This document shows, piece after piece, positions 22,318 to 30,589 of a stretch of 64,000 nt of DNA. Origin of the DNA: a virus; the IMG/VR virus record IMGVR_UViG_3300046665_000548, positions 186,001-250,000 of that record, one strand, 5' to 3'. The notes beneath the pieces are model-generated. The model was not told the DNA's origin, did no database searches, and saw only the letters and a program-made list of their open reading frames with translations. The stretch's first letter is position 1, and the number at the start of each line of letters is the position of its first letter. A program made the position numbers and the translations under genes.

Positions 22318-23708
22318 TGCTTCTCCATAACCTCACTCATTGCTTGCATATCGAGCGCCGCAATCGGCGTATCGCCAGAGTACGCAAGCTTTGCGAATAG
22401 TGCGTCATTTGCCGTTGGAACGGCCATTGCTATGCAATAGTTGTCTTTGGCGCGGCGAACCTTGAAACTTACATTCGAGGCAATTTCCTCGAACGCTTTG
22501 ATGTCGTCCGGGCTGAGTTCGCTCTCGTAGCTAATCCGCCATTCTTTATCGATTTTCGCACGAACGACGACCATGCCTTGATATTTGTCGAGTTCGCCGC
22601 GTTTCTCGATATCGTTGAACAGTTTCCGAACCGGAGAGCCGAATTGAACGGTGAGCGCACGAAGTTTCCACGTTCGCTTGTACCATTCCTGGAGATCGAT
22701 GGTCTCAACCTCCTGCTTCGCGAGTTTGTCGAACTTAACCGCTTCCCAGGTTTCGGGTAGGTCCATTGCCTTCGAGTCGCCAGCCCAATCGGGCCGATCC
22801 GTGCCGGGCATGTCTTGATAATATCCGGACCAACCGAGGATTGACTGCTTCACTCGCGCCATATCATCAAAACGCTTGGCCTTCATGAACTTGTCCGTCA
22901 TGGTGAGCTTTACATCGGTACCGTTCCACTCAAGCCACGGCGTAGTTTCCATGAACAGCCCGGTCGAGCGGTCACGCAGAACGTATTGGAACGTGGTCGG
23001 AATATTGACGGCTTCCACAAACGGTCCGAGTTGGTTGAACGGTAGCAGGAAGTTATCCCCGTCAGCCTCGCAGGGCACACAGAGGCCGTCGTACAACATC
23101 CACACGTAACCGTTTCTCATCGCCGCGAGCGGATGAGTGGCGTTCCTAACGCCTGGAATCACGTTCCCACGACTGAACTTGCCGGTGACTTTGATCTCGG
23201 TCCCGGCCGCGAGCTTCACGTAAGGTTGGGCGATGTATTCGAACACCCCTTTGGCCTCAAGGGCAGCTTCGAGGTCCTTCAAAGAGCCCGAGACGCCAGC
23301 CTTTGACCGCTTAGCATCGTGAAACTTTCGATGGGCTTCGCTCCATCGATCATCGTTTTCGTTATACGTGAACGCGACATCTTCGGTAAGACGCCAGATC
23401 GAGCCCTTCACCATCTGCTGTTGCTTAGTGATTGCGCGCTCTTTTTTCGGAGCCGACGCCTTGGCGGGCTCTTCGGCAGGAGTGACGTAGCCGATCAGAG
23501 TCCGCTTTCCGGACCATTCAACGTAGCGAAGATCATTGCCTGGAACTGCGCCGAGACGAGGCAAGTACGCCGAGTGAAGATCATGAATGTATTTGACCTT
23601 CACGACCTGATCACGAGACGCTGGCTTAGGGTCGTCAAACCCATACCCATCGTAAACAGGAGTGCCCTTCGGTACGCGCACGTATCCGCCAACAACGATC
23701 TCCGACAT
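22314..23708 (-). CDS. Large hypothetical protein
   Basis: 464 residues, soluble, no recognised motif. N-terminal 60 residues look like a small beta barrel ('GGYVRVPKGTPVYDGYGFDD'); a basic linker near 80-100; 'NGYVWMLYDGLCVPCEADGD' and 'RTWKLRALTVQFGSP' in the middle. The gene lies in a run of closely spaced minus-strand genes. Function unknown. Confidence 0.6.
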   Translation of the reverse strand: MSEIVVGGYVRVPKGTPVYDGYGFDDPKPASRDQVVKVKYIHDLHSAYLPRLGAVPGNDLRYVEWSGKRTLIGYVTPAEEPAKASAPKKERAITKQQQMVKGSIWRLTEDVAFTYNENDDRWSEAHRKFHDAKRSKAGVSGSLKDLEAALEAKGVFEYIAQPYVKLAAGTEIKVTGKFSRGNVIPGVRNATHPLAAMRNGYVWMLYDGLCVPCEADGDNFLLPFNQLGPFVEAVNIPTTFQYVLRDRSTGLFMETTPWLEWNGTDVKLTMTDKFMKAKRFDDMARVKQSILGWSGYYQDMPGTDRPDWAGDSKAMDLPETWEAVKFDKLAKQEVETIDLQEWYKRTWKLRALTVQFGSPVRKLFNDIEKRGELDKYQGMVVVRAKIDKEWRISYESELSPDDIKAFEEIASNVSFKVRRAKDNYCIAMAVPTANDALFAKLAYSGDTPIAALDMQAMSEVMEKQ

Positions 23709-23721
23709 GCCGTCTCTTCCT

Positions 23722-24018
23722 TTATAGGGCTGGCTCTGGCGCTTCGCGCCTCAAAACATCAACCAGCGATGAGTAATAGATACGAGGAACGCCGAAGCGC
23801 CCGTCAGCAAACGTCGAAGCACGCCAATCACGACCGGTACTCCAGACGGTTATGCCGCCCTTCGTGAACGTAGCGGGATTGTGCCAATGATCGTTTCGAA
23901 AAGACACTTCCCAACCAGCCGCCTCGGCGTCCGGTATCGCCAAGAGATCGTCGCGAATCTTCTTTTTCTCTTTGATCTCGTCAACTACATATCCGGGTAG
24001 CAAATTAAGCGCACTCAT
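23722..24018 (-). CDS. Hypothetical protein with a 'STGRDWR' motif
   Basis: 98 residues from ATG 24018 (GGAGGAAG upstream). The end 'VWSTGRDWRASTFADGRFGVPRIYY' (shown in parts: STGRDWR, FGVPRIYY) matches 'FTSGRDWRVQGL...LGEPIFL' at the C-terminus of the 433-residue product at 62542, so the two share a short domain. Function unknown. Its start overlaps the VWA gene. Confidence 0.55.
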   Translation of the reverse strand: MSALNLLPGYVVDEIKEKKKIRDDLLAIPDAEAAGWEVSFRNDHWHNPATFTKGGITVWSTGRDWRASTFADGRFGVPRIYYSSLVDVLRREAPEPAL

Positions 24019-24607
24019 TTTCTTCCTCCGTGAACAATCTTGGGCCATCCCCAAACAGAGCCCAGCGGTCATCATCCGCAATCACAACGGGACCCGGCAA
24101 TGTCGATTGACCGAATCTGCTAATCAGAAACCACCCAAACCGATCCTCGGGCTTCCCAATGGAACGCAGTGGCGGGGGCCTATCGCTTCCTCCCTGGAAT
24201 GGCGCACCTGACCAATAATGGTCATGGATATCGCCAATAAATCCGTCTGTGACGCAGATCGCCGTGATTGGCTCTTTCGCCCCGATCATATAATCCGACA
24301 CCGGGCGGATCAGCGTTCCTCCACCACCCTGGAGTTGGATGCGGACCGCTTGCTCGGGTGAACCAATGCGCTGAACGCTCCGAACATCGGCGTCAAACTG
24401 CATCACAGACATCAGCGCGTGTTGTCCGACCTTCTCAGTTATGTACTGAAAAATAAATTTGGTCACACCGAGTATATGCCGAACGGGCATTCCTCCACTG
24501 ACATCGAGAGCGACCACGTAATGGCGTTCCGCCGTCAGAGGACCAAGTTGGCCCAAGAGACCGGCAGCACTTGCCTTCCAGATCGGTTTGAGCCCGTCAC
24601 TATTCAT
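24005..24607 (-). CDS. VWA-like domain protein
   Basis: 200 residues from ATG 24607, which overlaps the previous stop (ATGA). 'YVVALDVSGGMP' provides a MIDAS-like D-x-S-x-x motif, 'MSVMQFDADVRSVQRIG' and 'LQGGGGTLIRPVSDYM' (GGGT) follow in VWA order, then 'AICVTDGFIGD'. Resembles the VWA-like metallopeptidase-associated domain of bacterial DUF2201 proteins. May bind a metal and act as a scaffold. Different from the TROVE VWA at 59.3 kb. Confidence 0.65.
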   Translation of the reverse strand: MNSDGLKPIWKASAAGLLGQLGPLTAERHYVVALDVSGGMPVRHILGVTKFIFQYITEKVGQHALMSVMQFDADVRSVQRIGSPEQAVRIQLQGGGGTLIRPVSDYMIGAKEPITAICVTDGFIGDIHDHYWSGAPFQGGSDRPPPLRSIGKPEDRFGWFLISRFGQSTLPGPVVIADDDRWALFGDGPRLFTEEENECA

Positions 24608-24762
24608 TTCGGTTTGTTTCGCGAAAGCTTGAACTGCGCAGTCGGATCGCATTTCTGGAATACAGCGAGCCATTGATTCGCTGTTTCGTCCAAGCAGGAT
24701 CGCTCATGCACCCAGTAGCCGGTGACTGCATTGAAACGCCAAACACTCAAGGCTTTCTTCAT
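24604..24762 (-). CDS. Small hypothetical protein
   Basis: 52 residues, ATG overlapped by the end of the upstream membrane protein (ATGA) and itself overlapping the VWA start. Contains 'SVWRFNAVTGYWVHERSCL', an aromatic-rich stretch. Position in a chain of overlapping genes supports it. Function unknown. Confidence 0.55.
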   Translation of the reverse strand: MKKALSVWRFNAVTGYWVHERSCLDETANQWLAVFQKCDPTAQFKLSRNKPK

Positions 24763-24875
24763 GAAGTCATCCAAAAGTAGAGATAAAGAAGTCCCACGAG
24801 GATAATAGGCAACATCATGTAGATGATCAATAGGGTTCGAGGCCCGCCTATTTTTTCCAAGAAGAGCCGCGTCAC
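24759..24875 (-). CDS. Tiny membrane protein in an overlapping gene chain
   Basis: 38 residues from GTG 24875, which overlaps the previous stop as GTGA, and ending in TGA that overlaps the next ATG. A single hydrophobic segment 'LLIIYMMLPIILVGLLYLYF' covers half of it. No clear Shine-Dalgarno, so translation would depend on coupling at both ends. Confidence 0.45.
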   Translation of the reverse strand: MTRLFLEKIGGPRTLLIIYMMLPIILVGLLYLYFWMTS

Positions 24876-25132
24876 TTAAGGCCCGCGTGCATCTGCTTCC
24901 AGAACTCCTGAGCATTGCCGTGACAGCCGCAATAGATGAACAACGCACGCATTGCGTCTTCGACAGTCCTGAACCACGTTGCGCCGGGCATGATGTTGCA
25001 GAGACCATCCGTGACGACGAAGCCGTGCTTCACGAAACCATAGTTTCCGGTGCCGGTGGTACCAGCGTTGCGCATCCAGTAGCCGGGGCCGCTGCCGAAA
25101 TCACGCTTTGGAACGATCCGAAAACGAGCCAT
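24872..25132 (-). CDS. Hypothetical protein
   Basis: 86 residues, GAGAGG upstream. Gly- and aromatic-rich N-terminus ('DFGSGPGYWMRNAGTTGTGN'), then 'TWFRTVEDAMRALFIYCGC'. Not recognised. Part of the 22.1-26.0 kb minus-strand operon. Confidence 0.5.
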   Translation of the reverse strand: MARFRIVPKRDFGSGPGYWMRNAGTTGTGNYGFVKHGFVVTDGLCNIMPGATWFRTVEDAMRALFIYCGCHGNAQEFWKQMHAGLK

Positions 25133-25134
25133 TT

Positions 25135-25389
25135 TTAGTACCTCTCTTCAAAACCGTACATGGTTTTTCGGGCTTCCTGACTGTCGGTTTCAACGAAGTC
25201 AGAACCATCGTTGTACGCGTATCCAAAGATCAACGGCTCCTTGCCGCTCGCGATCTTATCCGAGACGTTGCTAACCGTCAGGTCTGACATTCCAGCGAAA
25301 GCTAGCTTGATCGCGTCCGCGTGGTTTTCACCGACGAATACCTTTCGACGGAACGTGACGGCTTTCAACCTGCCTGCCGGGGACGCCAT
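25135..25389 (-). CDS. Hypothetical protein
   Basis: 84 residues; the ATG overlaps the previous stop (TAATG). Basic N-terminus, mixed alpha/beta, ends 'TMYGFEERY'. Function unknown. Confidence 0.5.
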   Translation of the reverse strand: MASPAGRLKAVTFRRKVFVGENHADAIKLAFAGMSDLTVSNVSDKIASGKEPLIFGYAYNDGSDFVETDSQEARKTMYGFEERY

Positions 25390-25535
25390 TAGTCGTCGCC
25401 GTCGTCATTGGCGGCGAACATTCCTGCAACAATCGCCCCGAGCACAAGCCCGACAAAGTATCCGTCTGAGGCGTGGGCCTGTACCATTAGGCCCCATGAG
25501 ATCGCGAAGGCGGCGAAAATGATTGCGTACTTCAT
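25389..25535 (-). CDS. Small membrane or exported protein
   Basis: 48 residues. 'YAIIFAAFAISWGLMVQAHA' looks like a signal peptide with AHA cleavage, followed by a second hydrophobic segment 'FVGLVLGAIVAGMFA' and an acidic tail. Starts 2 bp after the previous stop. Function unknown. Confidence 0.5.
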   Translation of the reverse strand: MKYAIIFAAFAISWGLMVQAHASDGYFVGLVLGAIVAGMFAANDDGDD

Positions 25536-25537
25536 GA

Positions 25538-26014
25538 TCAGCGCTCGTAACGGGCCATGCGCTTCATCGCGCGGCGCTCTGCGGCAGCTTCCTGGGCCAT
25601 CGTCGGCATCGGCATCGGGACGCTCTTGTCACCGAATTGCGAGGCCACGTCGTAAAGGCGGAACAGATATTCCTTGCCCTTCGGGTTCTTCGCCTTGATC
25701 GGAGTGGCATCGCGAGTCGGCGCGACGCCCGTGATCGTATAGATGGTATTGCCCTGACGGAACGACTTGCCGAACCATTCCTTCTTGTAGCCGATGATGT
25801 TGGCGTAATTCTCGAATTCTTCCTTCGCGCTGTCCTTCGCGGCCTTCTGATCCTTCACCACAGCCTTGATCTTGAAGGTGCATTCCGTCGTGCCGATGCT
25901 GCCACCGCTGTTGATGAACATGAGGCCGTGCTTTTGGGCGACCTCCTGGAGAGCAGCGAGAATGTCGGCCTGAACGGCGGTGGCGTTTTCACGGTCGAAC
26001 TTGGTGACAGTCAT
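25538..26014 (-). CDS. Hypothetical protein
   Basis: 158 residues from ATG 26014 (TGGAG upstream); the in-frame ATG at 26041 lies too close to the promoter. 'LFRLYDVASQFGDKSVPMP' and a basic Ala/Arg/Met-rich C-terminus ('AAAERRAMKRMARYER'). First gene behind a TTGACG-16-TATGTT promoter. Function unknown. Confidence 0.6.
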   Translation of the reverse strand: MTVTKFDRENATAVQADILAALQEVAQKHGLMFINSGGSIGTTECTFKIKAVVKDQKAAKDSAKEEFENYANIIGYKKEWFGKSFRQGNTIYTITGVAPTRDATPIKAKNPKGKEYLFRLYDVASQFGDKSVPMPMPTMAQEAAAERRAMKRMARYER

Positions 26015-26041
26015 GTGGCTCTCCAGCGTTTCGATAGACAC

Positions 26042-26069
26042 AACATACCACGATTCGACAATACGTCAA
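26042..26069 (-). promoter_or_regulatory. Sigma70-like promoter
   Basis: Minus strand TTGACG (26064-26069), 16-bp spacer ending TGG, TATGTT (26042-26047). Confidence 0.7.
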
Positions 26070-26953
26070 GCGTTGCGTTTCATCTGCTTGTATCGACGGT
26101 CGTAAAAATCGAGCTTCTGCTCGTCAAAATTGGCGTTGGACGCCCGCATCTTTCCGCCATCCAGGAATAGCTCTGTCGCCCGAGCACGGTCCATGAAGGT
26201 CGATGCTTTGTCATCGACCCTCGGCCCCCAACCGAGACGGAGCAGAAAATTCAGAATACCGTCCGGATCATAGCCACGATCACGGTAATCGAGCAGGCTA
26301 GCCGCGCCGTCGCGCTTTGCCATTTTCTTGTTGGCCTTGAAGATCAAACCAACGTGCGCAAATTTAGGAATGTCCAGCGGGTTATCCGAGGCGTGGTTCA
26401 GCGCGGAAAAGATCGCAACCTGCTTAGCGGTATTCGCGATATGGTCGGTGCCACGGATGATGAAATTCACCTCCAGGTCCCAATCATCAACGATAGACGC
26501 GAACTGATAGGTGGCCTGTCCTAGCTTATCGCCGCCGCGCACCAGACATAGCCGTCCGTCGATCTCCTCAACCGCTTTGTCGGAAACCTGAATGTCGCCA
26601 GCGATCTCATCGCGCCAAACACGAGGCATGAACGGCTGCCAAGACAGCATGATCGCCCCATTGTCGGCGGTCGTGGCAAAGCCAGCGTCAAGAAGACGCC
26701 TAGCATAGGCGCTGTAAATCGGACCGCGCTCAGACTGGCGCACGAAACGATCCCAGTCCAGCCCAAGCCATTTCAGACCGTCAAAGATCGGCTGCTCGAC
26801 CTCAACCATATTCCTGTCGGCATCGGTATCGTCCATTCGCAAAATGAACTGACCGCCCGAAGCCTTTGCGGCGAGCCAATTGAAATAAGCCGTACGGGCC
26901 GTCCCGATATGCATCATGCCGGTCGGTGATGGTGCAATGCGCGTCTTGTACAT
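26066..26953 (-). CDS. Catalytic-core-only glutamyl-tRNA synthetase-like enzyme
   Basis: 295 residues. Class I signatures are intact: 'TRIAPSPTGMMHIGTARTA' (HIGH as HIGT) and 'KKMAKRDGAASLL' (KMSKR as KMAKR). 'NFIIRGTDHIANTAKQ' and 'GILNFLLRLGW' are GluRS hallmarks. Full GluRS is about 470 residues; the anticodon-binding domains are missing, as in GluQ-RS, which glutamylates queuosine of tRNA-Asp, though the KMAKRDG loop looks more like GluRS. Either a compact GluRS or a tRNA-modifying paralogue. No tRNA-Glu is in the window. Confidence 0.85.
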   Translation of the reverse strand: MYKTRIAPSPTGMMHIGTARTAYFNWLAAKASGGQFILRMDDTDADRNMVEVEQPIFDGLKWLGLDWDRFVRQSERGPIYSAYARRLLDAGFATTADNGAIMLSWQPFMPRVWRDEIAGDIQVSDKAVEEIDGRLCLVRGGDKLGQATYQFASIVDDWDLEVNFIIRGTDHIANTAKQVAIFSALNHASDNPLDIPKFAHVGLIFKANKKMAKRDGAASLLDYRDRGYDPDGILNFLLRLGWGPRVDDKASTFMDRARATELFLDGGKMRASNANFDEQKLDFYDRRYKQMKRNA

Positions 26954-26971
26954 GGTTTACCAAAGGTTCGA

Positions 26972-27160
26972 TTAAGAGTCGGACAGAACGTAGTAGGTGC
27001 GTGGCCTCGTTCGCATGCGCCACACGAAGTGCAACCACACTACGCGCGGCCACCCACCGGTAAGTTTTGACCGATCCCATTCGGCAGGCCCGTACAACCG
27101 GACCGGCCGCCACGCGAACCATCTGTGATAGGTATCGTCAATCGTGCGCTCGAAGATCAT
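26972..27160 (-). CDS. Small basic hypothetical protein
   Basis: 62 residues from ATG 27160, preceded by AAAGGTGG; an earlier ATG at 27208 overlaps the promoter. Rich in Arg and Trp ('WRPVRLYGPAEWDRSKL', 'WRMRTRPRTYY'). May bind nucleic acid; unknown. Confidence 0.5.
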   Translation of the reverse strand: MIFERTIDDTYHRWFAWRPVRLYGPAEWDRSKLTGGWPRVVWLHFVWRMRTRPRTYYVLSDS

Positions 27161-27180
27161 TTCGCCACCTTTAGCGTTTG

Positions 27181-27208
27181 TAAGAACACAAGAAGTATAC
27201 TTCGTCAA
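27181..27208 (-). promoter_or_regulatory. Sigma70-like promoter, weak -10
   Basis: Minus strand TTGACG (27203-27208), 16-bp spacer, TTCTTA (27181-27186). Confidence 0.4.
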
Positions 27209-27209
27209 G

Positions 27210-27922
27210 CACTTCTCTGTGAATTTTGACTTGTCCTAGTAAAGGATTCGATAGTGCATCACGAATACCATACATCCAGGAGTGTAAAGGGGTCACCTCC
27301 GCCCCACAACCGATATCCGGGACAGTATACGAGACCTTCTGAAACAATGAGGTCGCAGACCGGACTTATGAGGCAGGGTGTGCCACCGAGCCGAGCACGA
27401 TCCCACAGGGGATGTGAAAGCGGCTGCTCGTCGGAGTTTAGCTCCGAAAAAAGGCACCGTCAGTAAGAGGAGAATTGTGTCTTGATCCATTTGACACGTC
27501 TCCGCGTGCAGTATGTCTTCTCATGCAACTGCACGAGTTTGGAAAAATCCCATAACCGTTGATGCCGTAACGACACCGGAAGCACAAGGCGCGTATCTGT
27601 TCAAGGCTCGTCCACAGAACGCATAACCCTAAAGCTTCGATTGTAGGTGGTCGGGCAGAGAAAGGGCGATTATGAGTGGTCTAGGGTGACCGCCACTCGC
27701 TATGTAAAAATAGCTACTCGCTTCGAGAGATGATGAACTCAGGTACAGATCATTGTTGCTTTCTCTCCTCTATGTTCGCAAGAACGTAGGGGGGAGAAAG
27801 CGAATCAAATCTAGGTACAGGATTATTATAAGTGATAATAATCGTGTATGGGTGCTCATGCGAGCTTGCGAGCAATGAGTGCACAGGAACAGGGGTGGTG
27901 AGCGAAGCGAGTACACCCCTCG
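27210..27922 (+). other. Gene-free, hairpin-rich 0.7-kb region (candidate large structured RNA)
   Basis: No convincing ORF. On the plus strand several stable hairpins follow one another: a long one about 27757-27800 in which CTTTCTC/GAGAAAG and TATGTTC/GAACGTA close on a GCAA tetraloop; GATTATTAT/ATAATAATC at about 27823-27845; GTGCTCAT/ATGAGTGCAC around 27849-27883; GGGGTG/CACCCC at about 27892-27918; GAGTGG/CCACTC near 27673-27698; and CGGAG-tttag-CTCCG near 27429-27443. AGGTACAG occurs twice. TTGACT at about 27224 could be a -35. Strand and function are open; it could be a large ornate phage RNA or a replication or packaging site. Confidence 0.4.
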
Positions 27923-27929
27923 CTAAATA
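27923..27929 (+). promoter_or_regulatory. CTAAATA late-type box
   Basis: Plus strand CTAAATA eight bases before ATG 27938, which has no Shine-Dalgarno sequence. Confidence 0.5.
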
Positions 27930-27937
27930 TCCATCCT

Positions 27938-28489
27938 ATGCGAGGAAATATTATCGATCTGCTTCTAGCTGAAGCGAAACGCAAGCCAGCTATCAAGGCT
28001 CTGGTAGACAAAATTCATGAACTCACTGACGAAGACATTGCGAATGCGCAAGTCCCGTTGCCTTGGTATCGGCAAGCCCTTAAGGGTTTGAAGCAGCAGA
28101 GTTCATTGAAAGATTTTGCACGAGATGTGGACAAGCACATCATTCATGGTTCTGTGCCTAATCCTGATGGAGAAGTTTTCCAGTGGATAGGCGGAGAAGA
28201 CTTTCTCCCATCAGGTCCATTTGGGAGCCTGCTCCAGATTACCCACGGAAAGTTACTTTGGCTCCCCACCAGCGGAGGAGTGTGGTTTGAGACAAGCTTC
28301 TCGCCGTCTGTACATCCAAGCATTCGAATGAACAGCCGCAAGGTCTGTGATGCAAACAAGACCGAGTACATGGAGATGTACAAGCGAGTAACTTCGCGCA
28401 ATGCTCCACCGGATACTCCTGTCATTGAAATATCAAGATCAACACCGCAAAGTCCTCTTGCGGCATTGGGAGTTCGCATCTATCGTTGA
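27938..28489 (+). CDS. Hypothetical protein (late, probably leaderless)
   Basis: 183 residues. Helical N-terminal third ('IIDLLLAEAKRKPAIKALVD') and a beta-rich centre ('FGSLLQITHGKLLWLPTSGG'). No recognised motif. First of three plus-strand genes that follow the structured region; ATG without Shine-Dalgarno, 8 bases after CTAAATA. Confidence 0.55.
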   Translation: MRGNIIDLLLAEAKRKPAIKALVDKIHELTDEDIANAQVPLPWYRQALKGLKQQSSLKDFARDVDKHIIHGSVPNPDGEVFQWIGGEDFLPSGPFGSLLQITHGKLLWLPTSGGVWFETSFSPSVHPSIRMNSRKVCDANKTEYMEMYKRVTSRNAPPDTPVIEISRSTPQSPLAALGVRIYR

Positions 28490-28492
28490 CGG

Positions 28493-29128
28493 ATGTGGAA
28501 AAGCATCGGTGAACGTGAATTCAAACTAGGCAACAGGTTCTTGCATTGGCTGCACGAGCAGGTAGCCGATAACGAAGACGACTGGCTCCCTAATCCAATC
28601 GACATCGCCAAGAGTGCCCCGTTTGTGGATGACGGCCAGGGCGAAGATGACATGGAAACCCTACTTGGGATCATGCTCTGGATCAGGACCGCCCGCGCCG
28701 CAGGATATTATGGCGGTAAGAACTGGATACCCAGTCCGTCAGACCTGAGCAAGAGCGCGCTATTCGAGCGAATTCGAAGTGGCGTAGTGCCTCTTCCTGA
28801 GCCGCCGCCGCTTGGCTTTGCCTGTCCGTGGTACGCCGTGGTAGAGGACCCAGGCCCGCATTACGGCTATGAGGTGGCCTTTCATTCTGACGGCGGTTGG
28901 ATGAAGGAATGGCGAAAAGAGAACGAGGTTTCTGTTTACTCAAACATCTACGAGATCGTAGAAACGATTGACGCGAAGCATTTCATCGTCAAAGACAAGA
29001 ACCACGATACATCGTATCGCTTCCATCTCTGGTACGACGCAGACTGGCAGCATCCGTCGAATAGTCCTCACATTCTCCATGGTGGCTGGTTCCTACAGAA
29101 CGCTGTATTTCATGGAAAGACACCGTGA
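28493..29128 (+). CDS. Hypothetical protein
   Basis: 211 residues, starting 3 bp after the previous stop. Contains an internal near-repeat: 'DDWLPNPIDIAKSAPF' and 'KNWIPSPSDLSKSALF'. The C-terminal half is rich in Trp and His ('FHLWYDADWQHPSNSPH'). Function unknown. Ends overlapping a GTG start (GTGA). Confidence 0.55.
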   Translation: MWKSIGEREFKLGNRFLHWLHEQVADNEDDWLPNPIDIAKSAPFVDDGQGEDDMETLLGIMLWIRTARAAGYYGGKNWIPSPSDLSKSALFERIRSGVVPLPEPPPLGFACPWYAVVEDPGPHYGYEVAFHSDGGWMKEWRKENEVSVYSNIYEIVETIDAKHFIVKDKNHDTSYRFHLWYDADWQHPSNSPHILHGGWFLQNAVFHGKTP

Positions 29129-29460
29129 GACCCGGCGCTAATCAACAAGCGTGGATTGATAAACATCCGTGGTGGATTGCAAAACAAACACCACGGGAGT
29201 TTCGATTCGAAGAACATCCATACTACGCCGAATGGAAATATGATTTCCTAATGGAAGGTTGTCAGAATCAGGTTGTCGATTGCAACAAGTGCCTGCCTGA
29301 TTATCGCGTCGAACACATGTGCCCGTGTCGATATTTCCAACTAGAAATAGTTCGTGATTGGCTCAAGAAGAATTGTCGCGGACAAGTTTATATCGTCGGT
29401 GAGCGCGTTTCGATGATGGATGACCGAGATGCGGTTGATTTCAAACTTCGCTGGTGCTGA
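29125..29460 (+). CDS. Small protein ending in 'DAVDFKLRWC'
   Basis: 111 residues from GTG 29125, overlapping the previous stop as GTGA. Five Cys in the centre ('GCQNQVVDCNKCLPDY', 'EHMCPCRYF') could bind zinc. The end 'DRDAVDFKLRWC' is the shared terminal motif of the dispersed small-gene family in this window. Function unknown. Confidence 0.6.
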   Translation: MRPGANQQAWIDKHPWWIAKQTPREFRFEEHPYYAEWKYDFLMEGCQNQVVDCNKCLPDYRVEHMCPCRYFQLEIVRDWLKKNCRGQVYIVGERVSMMDDRDAVDFKLRWC

Positions 29461-29462
29461 AG

Positions 29463-30056
29463 CTATTTGTTGAAATACGCACGAACTGCTGCGAAATACT
29501 CACGAACTGCTGCGGTATGGAACGGGAAAGCCGTTTCAACTGGCTCGTGGATTACAGTGACTTCACTGATCTCATGATCGTGCGTGAATGCCCCCTCGTG
29601 TGTAATCTCTAAGAGAGATTTGCAGAAAAGCAAATTCACGCCTCCATCAGGCGTCGTCCGAACATCTGAGATCACAAGCCCTTCTGGAATGATATCCACG
29701 CCGGTCTCTTCTTTGACCTCTTTGCAAGCGGCCTGTTGCCACGTCAGAGGACGTTCCTGAAACCCTCCAGGGAGAGCGAGCTTTCCATAACCGTCTTTGA
29801 GAGCCCGTCTAACCATCAGCAGACCGCCGTTGCAGGGGACCAGCACGACGACCACGGTGGGTGTGTTATCGTATCGCGGCGATGCCGCTAGGCTGGCTTC
29901 CGCTGCCTCTACGTAATGTCTCCAAGCCGGTAGCGTGGCATCAGGAATCCACGCAGGAAGGTTCTCGAACAAAGGCTCATTCAGGTCTTTGTCGGGATGC
30001 ATTGTTCGGCAAATCGCCTTGGCAGATGCTTCAATTTCCGGAGATACTTTGTGCAT
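29463..30056 (-). CDS. NUDIX hydrolase
   Basis: 197 residues. The Nudix box reads 'GGFQERPLTWQQAACKEVKE' followed by 'ETGVDI' (GX5EX7REUXEEXGU with Lys replacing Arg and small changes), after 'YGKLALP'. Hydrolyses a nucleoside diphosphate linked to another moiety; substrate unknown. N-terminal 60 residues are extra. Start overlaps the previous stop (TAATG). Confidence 0.85.
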   Translation of the reverse strand: MHKVSPEIEASAKAICRTMHPDKDLNEPLFENLPAWIPDATLPAWRHYVEAAEASLAASPRYDNTPTVVVVLVPCNGGLLMVRRALKDGYGKLALPGGFQERPLTWQQAACKEVKEETGVDIIPEGLVISDVRTTPDGGVNLLFCKSLLEITHEGAFTHDHEISEVTVIHEPVETAFPFHTAAVREYFAAVRAYFNK

Positions 30057-30586
30057 TAAGATAGGTCCACTTTGATCCAGTTGCCTTTTTTATCCTGCTC
30101 TGAAAATAGTTTTCGCAACAGAATAGCCTTGTGAATCTCTTTGTAACGATGCGGGAGCATTTGCGCCATAGTCATGATCCAATCAGGCACGGAGTTATCG
30201 CGAAGGCTTTCAAGATAAAAATCTGTTGTGGCTGAGAATGTTACTTGCTGTAGCTTGGTGTCGAAGACGAGACCCGAGCGAATGGCCTTAACAGCTTCGC
30301 GCCCGTTATTTGTGAGACGGAATATCGCGTCCATCGTGGTATATTCTTTGTCCGCCCTACACTCGGTCGTGACTAGTTTGGCTCGCACCAATGGGTCGGT
30401 ATCGTAACCGCGTTTTCGCATATCAAAGATATCGCGTCGAGATTGGCGATCTTTGACCGATCTAACGTCCCATTCAAAACTATTGATTTCTGCGTAATGA
30501 ACCCTGGGCATGATTTTATGGCTACCGCCATTTTGATCAAGTCGAATTAGACTGGCCGCTAAATTTGATCCAGGGGTGACTAGCAT
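30056..30586 (-). CDS. Hypothetical protein
   Basis: 176 residues; an alternative ATG lies at 30511. Basic, with 'IFDMRKRGYDTDPLVRAKLV' and 'YKEIHKAILLRKLFSEQDKK'. Looks like a nucleic-acid-associated fold but no family is recognised. Overlaps the NUDIX gene by one base. Confidence 0.55.
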   Translation of the reverse strand: MLVTPGSNLAASLIRLDQNGGSHKIMPRVHYAEINSFEWDVRSVKDRQSRRDIFDMRKRGYDTDPLVRAKLVTTECRADKEYTTMDAIFRLTNNGREAVKAIRSGLVFDTKLQQVTFSATTDFYLESLRDNSVPDWIMTMAQMLPHRYKEIHKAILLRKLFSEQDKKGNWIKVDLS

Positions 30587-30589
30587 GGT

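Noticed and set aside
24604-25008. 134-codon minus-strand frame covering 24604-25008
   Set aside because: Only its last 52 codons look coding; upstream it overlaps two better-supported genes with overlapping starts and stops.
27560-27640. CCACAGAACGC, resembling the ACAGA block of RNase P RNA
   Set aside because: The partner block GGAAAGUC near a 5' P4 strand is absent, so RNase P RNA is not supported.
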